Positions 1 through 9,470 of a stretch of DNA of 64,000 bases are shown here, piece by piece. The translations under genes were made by a program, and so were the position numbers. The stretch is from contig JASDSY010000017.1 in NCBI GenBank assembly GCA_041441465.1, positions 10,076-74,075 on the forward strand, read 5' to 3'. The stretch comes from JASDSY01 sp041441465 (GTDB lineage: Bacteria; Muiribacteriota; UBA9980). Position 1 is the stretch's first letter. Every line of letters starts with the position of its first letter. The notes beneath the pieces were generated by a model. That model was not told the DNA's origin. It saw only the letters and a program-made list of their open reading frames with translations, and searched no databases.

Positions 1-2816
1 ATTTTGAGATGCCGTTAAACCGCAGCGGAAATAATTTGATAATAGCCGTCGATAATTCGTGGTCGATGAAAGATAATGTTCCGGAAGCGATGCGCGCCGC
101 GGATATGATCGTTAACCGCATTTCGGCAGCTAATAAAGGCGTGAAAACCGGTGTGCAATACATGTCTTTCGCATCGAAATGCGGGCTCGAAAAATCATTC
201 AAGGATGCCGGCGATTTTTTTATAAGCGCGCCGCGCGTCGTTACTGAAAATTCATTGACTAATATTGAAAAAGCGCTGACTTTTTGCTCGGCCCTTTTAG
301 ATGACGGCGCCGGGAACAAGATCGTTTTATTTACGGACGGCGATGAAAATTCTGGCGAACTGAAAAAATCGGCCGCGCGTTTAAAACAGTTGGGAGTTGA
401 GGTTTATCCTTATTATTTCGAGCGTAATTTTAATTACGATGTCATACTGACATCGGCCAAACTTCCGGCGAATATTGTTGCCGGCCAGAAATTTGAGGGC
501 GGCGCCGTATTGGAGCTGAAAGGCGCCGATTCATTAAACGATGTTGAATTTCGCGTATATAGAAACGAAGTTTTAGTAAAAAACGCGAGGGTTAATCTTG
601 TTAAAGGGCTTAATACCTTTAATTTTTATGATAAAATTGACATTTGCGGCTTTTCGAAGTACACGATATACGCGGAGCATACGCTTGACAAAAATCCGCA
701 CAATAATACCATGTACGCTCACACCGAAGTTAACGGCGAGCCTAACATATTGATAGTTTCGCAAAAAGAAAAGGCTCGTGCGGTTAACGGTATATTTTCA
801 AAACTAGGCCATAAAATTACCGTTATCGAGCCGTCGGAATTAACCGGCGCTATAGAAGAACTTATCAAATACAGGCTGATAGTGCTAAATGATGTGAGTT
901 CGCGGCTTATTTCAAAAACGGCTCTAGCCGGCCTGAAAAATTACGTTACCGAGATAGGCGGCGGCCTTTTGATGCTCGGCGGCCCCGATTCTTACGGCAA
1001 CGGCGGTTATAAGGCGACGCCGCTCGAAGACCTGTCGCCTTATAATATGGATGTTACCGATAAAGCTAAAATCGTCAGCTGTTCGATTATTTTTGTTATT
1101 GATAAATCAGGTTCTATGGGCGAGTTTTCGACCGGCTATGACAGCGACCGGATGCAGAAAATAGATATCGCGAAAGAAGCGGTAATAAAATCGGTCGATC
1201 TTCTTTTCGATAAGGACATGATCGGCGTTATCGTTTTTGACGAGGATGCGAAGTGGGTTATCATGCCGGTCAGCGGCCGTGAAAAGGGCACTGTAATTTC
1301 GGAGGTTTCGAAAATATACGCCGGCGGCGGCACATCGATGTACGGTGCGCTAAGCGAGGCATTTAACGAGATAAAAAAACAAAATACGACGACTAAACAT
1401 ATAATAGCTCTTACCGACGGTATAACTGCTAAAAGTGACTTTAATAAACTTGTCAAGGAATTCGAAGTCGAAAAAGTTACCTTGACGACAGTCGCGCTGG
1501 GGCGCGATGCGGATGTGCCTTTTCTTTCTGGCCTCTCCGAAATTGGAAAGGGCCGTTTTTATTTTTGCGAGGAAGCGGCGGGACTGCCATCCATATTTGT
1601 TCAGGAAACGTTAAAAAGTTCCAGGCGTCTTATAGTCGAGGAGAAATTTACCCCGTCGGTTGTAACAGTTCCGCCTTTATTTTCAAATATACAGCCGGAT
1701 GCGATGGCTTCGATGCCGTCTTTATATGGGTATGTGAGTGCTACAATAAAGCCGAATGCAGTCCTTCACCTGAAATCTAAGAGAGATGACCCGCTGATCG
1801 CTTCGTTTATATGCGGCCTTGGCAGGTGCGCGGGCGTTACTTTTGATTTTTACGGAAAGTGGGGCGCCGAATTTATTGAATGGGCCGGTTTTTATGGATT
1901 TTTAAAAAATTCAGTGAAATATCTTCTGCGCGATGAATTTTCGCCGAATATCTCGTTTTCGGCGGTAAAAAAAGGCGATATACTTAACCTGACTTTCAAA
2001 TCGTATGACGCGCGCAAAAATTACCTTAATTTTCTTGATTCCAGACTCAGCGTCACTAGGCCCGACGGCGCTGCCGAAACCCTTGAAATAAGCCAGACCG
2101 GCGTCGGAATTTACCAGGCGGATTTCAAGCTTAATCAGGAAGGAAATTATTTTTTCTCGATAACTCAAAAGGATAAAGACGGAAAAGTGTATCATTCGGT
2201 TTTCGGATATTCTTATCCATATTCGGCGGAATATGCGCCGGGCGGCGCCGGCGAATCGAAGATGCGCGATCTGGCCGCGGCGACAGGCGGAAATGTAATA
2301 CAGCATAAAAAAACGGCTGACTTGCCCGAAAATCTTTTGAGTTTCGCGTCTAAAAATATTTATAAAAAAGTGAAAATAAGGGATTATTTGATTGAATTAG
2401 CGATATTTTTATTTTTATTCGAGATATTTTTATGGCGTGTTGATATATCGTTTTTATTGTTTGTAAAACTCAGAAATTATTTGATTGCCGCGGCCGGAGC
2501 ATTAAAAGGCGGCGCCGATGCGGGCAGCGGCTATGAAAAATCGCGTCCCGAAAACATGAGCAAGCTTCTTGCTGCTAAAAGCGTCGTAATGGGACGAAAA
2601 TCTTCGGCAAAAAAAGAAAATTTTGATAATTTTAATGAAAATTTAACCAATAATGTTGAAAAATATGGTAAAATAGAAATAAGTAATGTTGAAAACAGCG
2701 GCAAAAATTTAAGTTCTGCTTCTGAAAAAAAAGAAACAGGCGCCGGCGGTAAGCCGGAATCGAATGAAGGCGGATCTTTTACCGGCCGGCTTCTTAAAAT
2801 AAAGAGAAAAAAATAG
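1..2816 (+). CDS. Large membrane protein with two vWA domains and a GATase-like domain (5' truncated)
   Basis: The frame is open to the left edge (two codons precede the first ATG at 9), so the true start is probably outside the window. Numbered from that ATG, residues 10-150 form a von Willebrand A domain with MIDAS motif DNSWS (15-19). Residues 150-240 look like an Ig-type beta domain. Residues 245-345 resemble a glutamine-amidotransferase-like domain (GGGLLMLGGPDSYG). Residues 358-545 form a second vWA domain with DKSGS (365-369). A hydrophobic segment lies near 795-815, followed by a charged, Lys/Glu/Asn-rich tail. The architecture matches the large VWA/GATase-like membrane proteins often found near BatA/MoxR-type operons. 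The substrate is unknown; metal-dependent protein binding at the membrane is inferred. Confidence 0.8.
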   Translation, partial: FEMPLNRSGNNLIIAVDNSWSMKDNVPEAMRAADMIVNRISAANKGVKTGVQYMSFASKCGLEKSFKDAGDFFISAPRVVTENSLTNIEKALTFCSALLDDGAGNKIVLFTDGDENSGELKKSAARLKQLGVEVYPYYFERNFNYDVILTSAKLPANIVAGQKFEGGAVLELKGADSLNDVEFRVYRNEVLVKNARVNLVKGLNTFNFYDKIDICGFSKYTIYAEHTLDKNPHNNTMYAHTEVNGEPNILIVSQKEKARAVNGIFSKLGHKITVIEPSELTGAIEELIKYRLIVLNDVSSRLISKTALAGLKNYVTEIGGGLLMLGGPDSYGNGGYKATPLEDLSPYNMDVTDKAKIVSCSIIFVIDKSGSMGEFSTGYDSDRMQKIDIAKEAVIKSVDLLFDKDMIGVIVFDEDAKWVIMPVSGREKGTVISEVSKIYAGGGTSMYGALSEAFNEIKKQNTTTKHIIALTDGITAKSDFNKLVKEFEVEKVTLTTVALGRDADVPFLSGLSEIGKGRFYFCEEAAGLPSIFVQETLKSSRRLIVEEKFTPSVVTVPPLFSNIQPDAMASMPSLYGYVSATIKPNAVLHLKSKRDDPLIASFICGLGRCAGVTFDFYGKWGAEFIEWAGFYGFLKNSVKYLLRDEFSPNISFSAVKKGDILNLTFKSYDARKNYLNFLDSRLSVTRPDGAAETLEISQTGVGIYQADFKLNQEGNYFFSITQKDKDGKVYHSVFGYSYPYSAEYAPGGAGESKMRDLAAATGGNVIQHKKTADLPENLLSFASKNIYKKVKIRDYLIELAIFLFLFEIFLWRVDISFLLFVKLRNYLIAAAGALKGGADAGSGYEKSRPENMSKLLAAKSVVMGRKSSAKKENFDNFNENLTNNVEKYGKIEISNVENSGKNLSSASEKKETGAGGKPESNEGGSFTGRLLKIKRKK

Positions 2817-2836
2817 AATTAAGGTGAGTTTTTATA

Positions 2837-3220
2837 ATGAAGGAGATTATGGCCATATCGGCCGGCGGGATGATCGGCGCTTTAACGCGCTATTATGCCG
2901 GCGGGCTTGTCCAGAAATTATTCAGGTCAGAATTTTTCCCTTACGGCACACTGATTGTAAATTTAAGCGGCTGCTTTTTTATTGGATTGGTAATGGAAAC
3001 GTCTCTTCTTAAACCTGGTTTTCCGCAAAATTTAAGGCTCTTTCTTGTTACGGGATTTACCGGCGCTTATACAACATTTTCAACCTTCGAATATGAAACT
3101 TTGCGGCTTATGAATGCCGGCAATTATAAAATGGCGGTGTTTAATATTCTGGCAAGCAATATTTTTGGGTTAGCGGCAGTAGTGGCCGGGGTTTATACTG
3201 CAAAAATTTTGAAGGCATAG
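2837..3220 (+). CDS. crcB: Fluoride channel CrcB/FluC
   Basis: This is a 127-residue membrane protein with four hydrophobic helices, the usual length for single-domain Fluc channels that assemble as antiparallel dimers and export fluoride. Family motifs visible are GGMIGALTRYY (10-20), YGTLIVNLSGCFFIG (35-49) and GFTGAYTTFSTFEYE (72-86). The last contains the Phe/Thr/Ser pore region. The ATG at 2837 follows an AAGGTGAG ribosome-binding site. The gene starts 20 bp after the vWA gene and may be cotranscribed with it. It precedes a DUF190-like/CBS gene, a known partner of crcB. No fluoride riboswitch is visible upstream. Confidence 0.93.
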   Translation: MKEIMAISAGGMIGALTRYYAGGLVQKLFRSEFFPYGTLIVNLSGCFFIGLVMETSLLKPGFPQNLRLFLVTGFTGAYTTFSTFEYETLRLMNAGNYKMAVFNILASNIFGLAAVVAGVYTAKILKA

Positions 3221-3267
3221 ATAAATGAAAATAATTGTCAAAATTATTGAAATGGCGGTGTTTTATT

Positions 3268-4638
3268 ATGAAAGATGAAACGCATTTAAAATTGACCGCT
3301 TATGTTCGTGAAAATGAATTCATTTCTAATTGCGGCGTATTGGAAGCGGTTTTCGAAAAAATCAAGGTTGAAAATTGGCCGTTGAATGTTTTTGTGGATC
3401 GTATAAGCTGTTCTATTGACGAAACAGGGCATTGCCATAATGAATCCATTGAAATTCTTTCGAATGAAGGATATTTGCGCTTGAATGTCATAGGCGTGAA
3501 AAGCGCGGTCGAAAATTTTATATTATGGTTTGAAAAGGTTTGTCCGGCCGGTATCGCTGAAGTTGAAGATACTAAAGTGGTGTTTTGCCGTTTCAAAAAC
3601 GATATATTAAACGGACGCATTAAAATTTCTGAAATTATGTTCCGGAATTTTGAGTACGCATACGAAGATGATACGTTAGCCGAAGTGGTTCAGAAATTTT
3701 ATGACCGTAAAATAAGGTTTCTGCCGGTCATTGAGCATGAAACTACTAAAGTAAAAGGCATTATTACCGAAGGCGACCTGATTAAGCATAATATTCTGCC
3801 GTTCAAACTTAAATTTTGTTCAGGGACCGATGATTCGGCTTATAATATAAAGAAGCTCGATGATGACTTGAATCAGCAGAAGCATATAATCGCCGCCGAT
3901 ATTATGAATTCTCAGGTCATTTGCGTTTTCGAGGATGAAATAATAAAAAACACACTCGTTTTGATGAACAGGCACAAATTAAAAAGACTGCCGGTTTTAA
4001 AAAGAACAGGCGCTATCGCCGGTATTTTATCGCGGCTTGATATATTCAAAAAAATATTGAGTTCGGAAAGCGCTGCAAGCGTTAAGCCTGAATGCGGGAA
4101 AAACGTCGAAAGAATAAAGAAAACCGACCCGGGAAAAGGCCTTGCCGATTCTGTAAAAAGAGATGAAAATGAAGGCAGCCTTGCGTCCGTATCTAAATTT
4201 ATAGATCCCGAATATCCCGCGCTTAAAGTCAACGATAATTTTGAAATGGCGGTATCGCGCCTTCAGGCTTATGAATATACGTTCATTCCTATAATAGACG
4301 ATAATTTTAAAATTCGCGGCTTGATAACGGACGATCAAATAATGAAAAATGCCAGGTTTGAAATTAATAAAAACGCCGCCGGAAATTTTTTCGTGAATCT
4401 TTTTAACCTGATATTCAAAAGAGACGAGAATTTATTCATACAATATGATAAAAACTTGAAAATTTCACAGGTGATGGAAAAATACGGCGACGCTGTTATA
4501 GATGAAAATGCGCCGTTGACTTATGCGCTTTCACGTATGATCGATTTGCATTTGAAAATGTTGGTCGTAAAAGACGGCGGCGGAAATTACCGTGGAATCA
4601 TTTCGCGCCGAAATATTATGAAACTGCTATATTCGTAA
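3268..4638 (+). CDS. DUF190-like protein with four CBS domains
   Basis: The N-terminal ~110 residues resemble the PII-like DUF190 family (strand-helix pattern with VLEAVFEKIK, then a variable loop, then LRLNVIGVKSAVENFI). Four CBS motifs follow, at about residues 120-180, 210-270, 310-370 and 400-455. They form two Bateman modules, which usually bind adenosine nucleotides. I chose the ATG at 3268 because a GGCGGTG Shine-Dalgarno-like sequence precedes it; an earlier TTG at 3235 lacks one. DUF190 proteins commonly neighbour crcB and are thought to regulate it or respond to ions, so a nucleotide-sensing regulator of the fluoride channel is a reasonable inference. The DUF190 assignment is moderate; the CBS repeats are clear. 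Confidence 0.8.
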   Translation: MKDETHLKLTAYVRENEFISNCGVLEAVFEKIKVENWPLNVFVDRISCSIDETGHCHNESIEILSNEGYLRLNVIGVKSAVENFILWFEKVCPAGIAEVEDTKVVFCRFKNDILNGRIKISEIMFRNFEYAYEDDTLAEVVQKFYDRKIRFLPVIEHETTKVKGIITEGDLIKHNILPFKLKFCSGTDDSAYNIKKLDDDLNQQKHIIAADIMNSQVICVFEDEIIKNTLVLMNRHKLKRLPVLKRTGAIAGILSRLDIFKKILSSESAASVKPECGKNVERIKKTDPGKGLADSVKRDENEGSLASVSKFIDPEYPALKVNDNFEMAVSRLQAYEYTFIPIIDDNFKIRGLITDDQIMKNARFEINKNAAGNFFVNLFNLIFKRDENLFIQYDKNLKISQVMEKYGDAVIDENAPLTYALSRMIDLHLKMLVVKDGGGNYRGIISRRNIMKLLYS

Positions 4639-4671
4639 AGCATAATTTATTCGAAAGTAGTATAAAATTGC

Positions 4672-4700
4672 TTGACATTTTGATTAATGTTTTTTAAAAT
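4672..4700 (+). promoter_or_regulatory. Sigma70-type promoter of the double-receiver gene
   Basis: TTGACA (4672-4677), a 17-bp spacer and TAAAAT (4695-4700). The predicted start is near 4707, leaving a leader of about 38 nt before the GTG start at 4745. Confidence 0.75.
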
Positions 4701-4744
4701 GTATTCTTGATGAATTAGTTCAGGAATTATGGTGGTTTTAAAAC

Positions 4745-6052
4745 GTGGTTAATATGAATGAAATATCAAACTCAGGCGGAGTTATAACCGCCGGAGCTAA
4801 TTTAAATAATGAACGCGGCGGGTCGAAGATTTATATCGTGAATGACGATTTCAACCTGCTCGTAATGCTTCGCGCTATTCTTGAAGATTCAGGTTTTTCT
4901 GATATCGAGATTTATAATAACGGCATTGAAGTTATTAATGTCGTTAACTCCGGGGGCAGGCCGAACCTCATAATATCTGATATAAAAATGCCTGAAATGG
5001 ATGGATTTCAACTTGTACGCGAAATAAAATCAAATCTCGATGATTCAGTTCATAATATACCTTTTATTTTTATATCCGCTGTTTATGATGATTTCCAGAG
5101 CAGGGCGCTTGCTAAAAATCTCGGGGTAAGTTATTTTTTTACGATGCCCCTCGATCAGAAGGGATTGGTCGAGTCGGTAAGAAAAATTCTCGGTCAGCCC
5201 GACAAGGCTGCTATTTCCGATAACGGCCAAAATATCGATAACTTTGCGGCCCCTAAAATAAAACTTTTAATACTCGAGGACGATATATTTGTTTCTAAGC
5301 TGCTGCTTTATACTCTTAAGGATATGGGGCTTGAAATAAAGACGGCTGAGACTGTTATGGCATTTAATAATGTTTTTCATGAATTCATGCCTGAGATATG
5401 CCTTCTGGATTACAGCCTGCCGGACGGTAACGGCAGCGACGTTTTAAAGACCGTTAAAAATTTTGATCCGCGGATAAAAGCCATTATGATGACTTCCGGA
5501 GCGAATGAAAAAATGGTTGACGATTTTATCCATGACGGCGCGGATAATTTTATAAAAAAACCTATAGATATGCGTCAGCTCGTAAATTCTATTACGACTG
5601 CCGCTGACGGCATAAAAGCGGAATGGAAAGTTAACAGGCAGATCAAAATTAAAACTGAAACCGTATTTGCGGAAGAAAAATTTTTCGATTTTTTTGAAAA
5701 CGCACCGGTAGCGCTTGCGATTTTAGATTATGAGCTTAATATTATAAAAAGCAACCGCGAATTCAGGACGCTGCTTTCTGATTTTACTGAAATGAATTCA
5801 GCTTCATGTGATAACTGCCAGCCGCGTTTATTCAATATATTAAATATACTGAATGATTCCGAGCGTAACGTTTTTAAAGAACAGGTTCTTAAAGTCGGTT
5901 TTTCAGATAACGAAAAAAAAATTTTTAATTATATCGTTAAAAATTTATCAGGGCTTTTGTTTAATTTAAAAATGATAATTAACGGCAGGATGGCTGAACA
6001 AAACTCTCAAATTTTGTACCGGGTCGTCATAAATACCCAGCGTCTCGACTAA
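4745..6052 (+). CDS. Response regulator with two receiver domains and a C-terminal PAS-like region
   Basis: Receiver 1 (about 27-145) has the acidic pair D34/D35, phospho-acceptor D79 and S111. The conserved lysine position reads Met (FFTMPLD, M134). Receiver 2 (about 172-290) is complete: E178/D179/D180, D222 in LLDYSLPDGNG, T250 and K272 in KKPID. Residues 313-420 look like a PAS domain (FFENAPVALAILDYELNIIKSN). There is no kinase, HTH or cyclase output domain, so it may act through protein contacts or in a phosphorelay. The GTG start at 4745 lies 9 bp after GGTGG; an ATG at 4754 is the alternative. It is apparently monocistronic with its own promoter. Confidence 0.8.
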   Translation: MVNMNEISNSGGVITAGANLNNERGGSKIYIVNDDFNLLVMLRAILEDSGFSDIEIYNNGIEVINVVNSGGRPNLIISDIKMPEMDGFQLVREIKSNLDDSVHNIPFIFISAVYDDFQSRALAKNLGVSYFFTMPLDQKGLVESVRKILGQPDKAAISDNGQNIDNFAAPKIKLLILEDDIFVSKLLLYTLKDMGLEIKTAETVMAFNNVFHEFMPEICLLDYSLPDGNGSDVLKTVKNFDPRIKAIMMTSGANEKMVDDFIHDGADNFIKKPIDMRQLVNSITTAADGIKAEWKVNRQIKIKTETVFAEEKFFDFFENAPVALAILDYELNIIKSNREFRTLLSDFTEMNSASCDNCQPRLFNILNILNDSERNVFKEQVLKVGFSDNEKKIFNYIVKNLSGLLFNLKMIINGRMAEQNSQILYRVVINTQRLD

Positions 6053-6171
6053 TCGCTAATTTTTATATTATTTTTTCTTTTCTTTTGAAACTTTTCTTGA
6101 ACATAATCTTCGATCATATTAATTTCAATTATTTTAATAAAATAAATTTTATGAATCAATTTCGAAAAAAC

Positions 6172-6200
6172 TTGACAAACTTGGTTAAATATAATAAATT
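6172..6200 (+). promoter_or_regulatory. Putative promoter of the secreted alpha/beta hydrolase gene
   Basis: TTGACA (6172-6177) is followed after 17 bp by TAAATT (6195-6200). An overlapping TATAAT at 6190-6195 is only 12 bp away and is less likely to be used with this -35 element. The leader would be about 100 nt. Confidence 0.5.
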
Positions 6201-6305
6201 GTTAATGCTTTTTTAATTATCTAACAGTATTGAAAATAACATTTATGTGTCAGCGGCGTTAAAGTTATTTTTGATCAGTCATTATTTTATTATAAGGAGT
6301 CTAAA

Positions 6306-7586
6306 ATGTACAAAAAAATTACTATGGCTGCAATCGCTTGTTTCGCTGCGGCTGGTATTATGGTTTCATCTGCCGTTTTTTCGTTTGCCGAAGAAAGCAA
6401 AAAAGCTTTTGACGCTCATGACACGGGAGTTAAATATCATTTCAACGATACTGACATGGATTTTAATTTTGGCACATTGGTTTTGGGGTCGGCAGTTAAT
6501 CATTGCTGCGAAATTGGAGAAGCTTTTTATACGGTTTCTAAAATAAAAGACGGCGACGCGTTAAGCTGGCAGACCGAATGGTTTAAGCTGGCGTGTCTCG
6601 CTGAAACACGCGGCATGAAATCACTTATAAACGGCCATAAAGTAAGCGCCCGCGACCAGATGCAGCGCGCTTCATACTATTATCGCATTTCGCTTCTAGC
6701 AATGCTTCCTGATGATTCGCGTTTTAAAGAAAGGGCTAAAAAGAGCCGCGAGCTTATGAAAAAAGCCGGCGCACTTTACGATCCGCCGATGGAATATTTT
6801 GAGATACCTTATGAAGGCACGGTTCTTCCAGGCTATTTCCGCAAAGCGTCGAAAGGTACAAAGCCGGTTAAAACTCTTGTAATGATTGGCGGCGGCGAAA
6901 CATTTGCCGAAGATCTCGTAGCTTATATCGCACCGCAGACTTTTGAACGCGGCTATAATTTCATGACGGTTGATCTTCCCGGCCAGGGACTTTTGCCGAT
7001 GGAAGGAAAAATATTCAGGCCTGATATGAACGTTCCTATGAAAGCGGTTATTGATTATGCGTTAAGCCGTAAAGACGTCGATCCTTCGAAACTTGCATGC
7101 TACGGCTATAGCGGCGGCGGCGGTTTCGTTCCGCAGGCGGCCATGAATGACACGCGTATTAAAGCTATCGCTATGAGCAGCGCGGTTACCGACGCTTATC
7201 CGCTTTTTTCGACGATGCCTGTTGTCGTTGCCGATCAAAAAGAAATTGACTCATGGTCGACATTTCACGGAAATATAGTCAAAGCTATATGCTGGCGCTG
7301 GGGCGTGCCGATGGATAAACCGTCCGGTCTCGCTAAAGCGAATATCGGATTTTCGTTTGATCCGGCAAAGGTTTTTGTGCCGGCGCTTTTAATTGTAGGC
7401 GAAGGCGAATATAAGAGCGAGGAAGTAAAACGCCAGCAGAAACAATGCATGGATAATTTTCCTAATCCTTTGAAAAAGCTTGTGATTACTCCTGCCAACG
7501 AAGGCGCAAATAACCACTGCATAATGGAAAATCGCAGCCTTATGAGCCAGGTTTTGTTTGATTGGCTTGACGAAGTGTTAAAGTAA
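6306..7586 (+). CDS. Secreted alpha/beta hydrolase with helical N-terminal region
   Basis: A signal peptide is evident (Lys-rich start, hydrophobic core, cleavage near FSFA-EES, about residue 29). Residues 30-165 are largely helical (cap-like), followed by an alpha/beta-hydrolase core. The nucleophile elbow is GYSGG with S269 and the likely catalytic histidine is H404 (NNHCIMEN). The acid is probably in the GEGEY segment after the penultimate strand. The layout resembles FrsA/2,6-dihydroxypseudooxynicotine-hydrolase-type enzymes, which have helical caps. The substrate cannot be predicted; an ester or C-C bond hydrolase outside the cytoplasm is inferred. AAGGAG at 6294-6299 supports the ATG. 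A second secreted hydrolase lies 241 bp downstream. Confidence 0.8.
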   Translation: MYKKITMAAIACFAAAGIMVSSAVFSFAEESKKAFDAHDTGVKYHFNDTDMDFNFGTLVLGSAVNHCCEIGEAFYTVSKIKDGDALSWQTEWFKLACLAETRGMKSLINGHKVSARDQMQRASYYYRISLLAMLPDDSRFKERAKKSRELMKKAGALYDPPMEYFEIPYEGTVLPGYFRKASKGTKPVKTLVMIGGGETFAEDLVAYIAPQTFERGYNFMTVDLPGQGLLPMEGKIFRPDMNVPMKAVIDYALSRKDVDPSKLACYGYSGGGGFVPQAAMNDTRIKAIAMSSAVTDAYPLFSTMPVVVADQKEIDSWSTFHGNIVKAICWRWGVPMDKPSGLAKANIGFSFDPAKVFVPALLIVGEGEYKSEEVKRQQKQCMDNFPNPLKKLVITPANEGANNHCIMENRSLMSQVLFDWLDEVLK

Positions 7587-7740
7587 TCTTATTTATAATA
7601 AAGACTGTCCGATAAATAAAAAAAATCGCTGATAAATATTTTTATTACCCAAAAACTATCGATTTTATTAATTTTAGCACATATTACTTAATGAATTTGG
7701 GAAATCGGCCAGGCTTAATAATAAAAACAATAAATTACCA

Positions 7741-7791
7741 AAAGAGTCTGCGCGTGATGAAGGTTATATTGCCCGGCACGGCGGACTCTTT
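7741..7791 (+). other. Long stem-loop in the leader of the carboxylesterase gene
   Basis: The arms at 7741-7751 (AAAGAGTCTGC) and 7781-7791 (GCGGACTCTTT) pair over 11 bp with one G-U wobble, around a ~29-nt loop. It ends 25 bp before the ribosome-binding site of the TTG-start esterase. No U-run follows, so it looks like a leader structure more than a classical terminator. Confidence 0.45.
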
Positions 7792-7827
7792 CGGCAAATA
7801 AGCTTATATATTTATCGGAGGTTATAT

Positions 7828-9429
7828 TTGAAGATTATTAGATCATTTTTGGTTACTGTATTGATTTTGTCGTTAATTATGAGCATAAATTCATTGGCTG
7901 CCGGAAAAACTACCGATATTGTAATGCTTCACAGCGGACCTATAACCGGTATTGAAGCTGATGGAGTAAAAGAATATCTTGGTATTCCGTTTGCCGCACC
8001 GCCGGTAGGAAAACTCAGGTGGGCGCCGCCGCGGGAAGCGGAATCGTGGAAAGAAACAAGGCGCTGCGTTAAATTTGGCCCTGCCTGTCCGCAGCCTCTG
8101 GAAAAAAAGGAAGGCGTTTATAACGAAGATTGCCTTTATTTGAATGTATGGACGCCGGCAAAAAACGCTTCCGGAAAACTTCCGGTTATGTTATGGATAC
8201 ATGGCGGCGGATTTAATTTTGGTTCGGCGTCGCAGCCGGAGTATTACGGTAAAAATTTAGCTGAAAAAGGCGTTGTTGTAGTTACAATTAACTATCGTCT
8301 CGGCCCGCTCGGTTTTTTAGTTCATCCTCTTTTATCGAAGGAATCGCCGAATGGCGTGTCGGGAAATTACGCGCTGCTTGATCAAATTGCGGCGCTTAAA
8401 TGGGTTAATAAAAATATAGCGGCTTTTGGCGGAAACCCCGATTGTGTGACTATATTCGGGCAGTCGGCCGGTTCGCGTTCCGTTTCACTCTTATTAATCA
8501 GTCCGCTTGCGTCGGGACTTTTCCATAGGGCCATTACGCAGAGCGGCGGACCTATAATAGGCTCTGAATATTTAACCCCTGCCTTTAACGGAGATATGGC
8601 TAATGTTTCGAAAATGGGCAGGGAACTTGCCGCAAAATTAGGCTGTGACAAAAAAAAAGATGTTTTAGGGGCAATGAGAGCAATTCCTGCGGAAGAAATA
8701 ATTAAGGCGGCTGATTGTAAAACCGGAATATTCGACGAGGGCCTTTTCTTCGCGCCTGTATTTGACGGCTGGGTTTTACCTGGAAATTGCCAGGCAGCCT
8801 TTAACGAAGGCAGGCAGAATAAAGTGCCGCTTATCGTAGGTTCGGTACTAAATGAGGGAAATAATTATATTCTGAACGAAAAAAACTTCACTTTAAAAAA
8901 ATACATTGGTTTTCTTAAATCAAGATTTGGCGATAAATACGCCAGCGCGTTTCAAATGTTTCCGGCAGATAACATAAAGGATGCGGCAATAGTCCTTGAT
9001 AAAATTATTACAGTGGCAGTTGTGGCAGAACCGGCGAGGTTTGTCGCAGGTTCCATGGCTAAAGCCGGATTGAATTCATATCTTTATCAGTTCAGGCGCG
9101 TGCCTGGCACTCAGATGGCCAGCAAAGCCGGGGCGTTTCATGGCGTAGATCTGGCTTATGTTTTCGGAAATATGAGCGTACGTGATGGTTATAATAAAAC
9201 CGACTTCGAACTTTCAAATAAAATGATGGATTATTGGGTTAATTTCGCTAAAACTGGCAATCCTAATGGTCTCGGATTACCAGAATGGCCTGTTTATAAT
9301 GCCGATTCAGATATTAATATGGAATTTTCCGACGGCATTCGCGTTAATAAAAATCTTTTTAAAAATGAATGTGATTTTATAACTGAAATGAACCAAATTA
9401 AGGATAAAAAGAAAGCCGTTAAAAATTAA
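7828..9429 (+). CDS. Secreted type-B carboxylesterase
   Basis: The 533-residue length is typical of the carboxylesterase/PnbA/cholinesterase family. A signal peptide occupies about residues 1-25 (cleavage near SLAA-GK). Family motifs seen are YLGIPFAAPPVG, EDCLYLNVWTP, the oxyanion motif IHGGGFNFG and the nucleophile elbow FGQSAG (S213). E343 (LNEGNNY) and H438 (AFHGVDLAYVFG) complete a Ser-Glu-His triad. The TTG start follows CGGAGGT by about 6 bp. The enzyme should hydrolyse carboxylic esters in the periplasm or outside the cell; its natural substrate is unknown. A strong bidirectional terminator follows. Confidence 0.92.
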   Translation: MKIIRSFLVTVLILSLIMSINSLAAGKTTDIVMLHSGPITGIEADGVKEYLGIPFAAPPVGKLRWAPPREAESWKETRRCVKFGPACPQPLEKKEGVYNEDCLYLNVWTPAKNASGKLPVMLWIHGGGFNFGSASQPEYYGKNLAEKGVVVVTINYRLGPLGFLVHPLLSKESPNGVSGNYALLDQIAALKWVNKNIAAFGGNPDCVTIFGQSAGSRSVSLLLISPLASGLFHRAITQSGGPIIGSEYLTPAFNGDMANVSKMGRELAAKLGCDKKKDVLGAMRAIPAEEIIKAADCKTGIFDEGLFFAPVFDGWVLPGNCQAAFNEGRQNKVPLIVGSVLNEGNNYILNEKNFTLKKYIGFLKSRFGDKYASAFQMFPADNIKDAAIVLDKIITVAVVAEPARFVAGSMAKAGLNSYLYQFRRVPGTQMASKAGAFHGVDLAYVFGNMSVRDGYNKTDFELSNKMMDYWVNFAKTGNPNGLGLPEWPVYNADSDINMEFSDGIRVNKNLFKNECDFITEMNQIKDKKKAVKN

Positions 9430-9470
9430 CAATTATATATTTGTCTTGATTAGAAATTCGAAGATATACA

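Noticed and set aside
2817..2836. Possible fluoride riboswitch upstream of crcB
   Set aside because: Only 20 bp separate crcB from the preceding gene and no riboswitch-like conserved core was seen there.
2824..3012. Overlapping 62-codon ORF at the crcB start
   Set aside because: It is out of frame with the well-conserved fluoride channel and has no ribosome site or recognisable sequence.
7605..7625. Shared ~21-bp stretch TGTCCG-TAAATAAAAAAAAT at ~7605 and ~16882, considered as remnant ends of an insertion element
   Set aside because: Most of the match is an A-rich run, and no transposase, target duplication or inverted partner is present.
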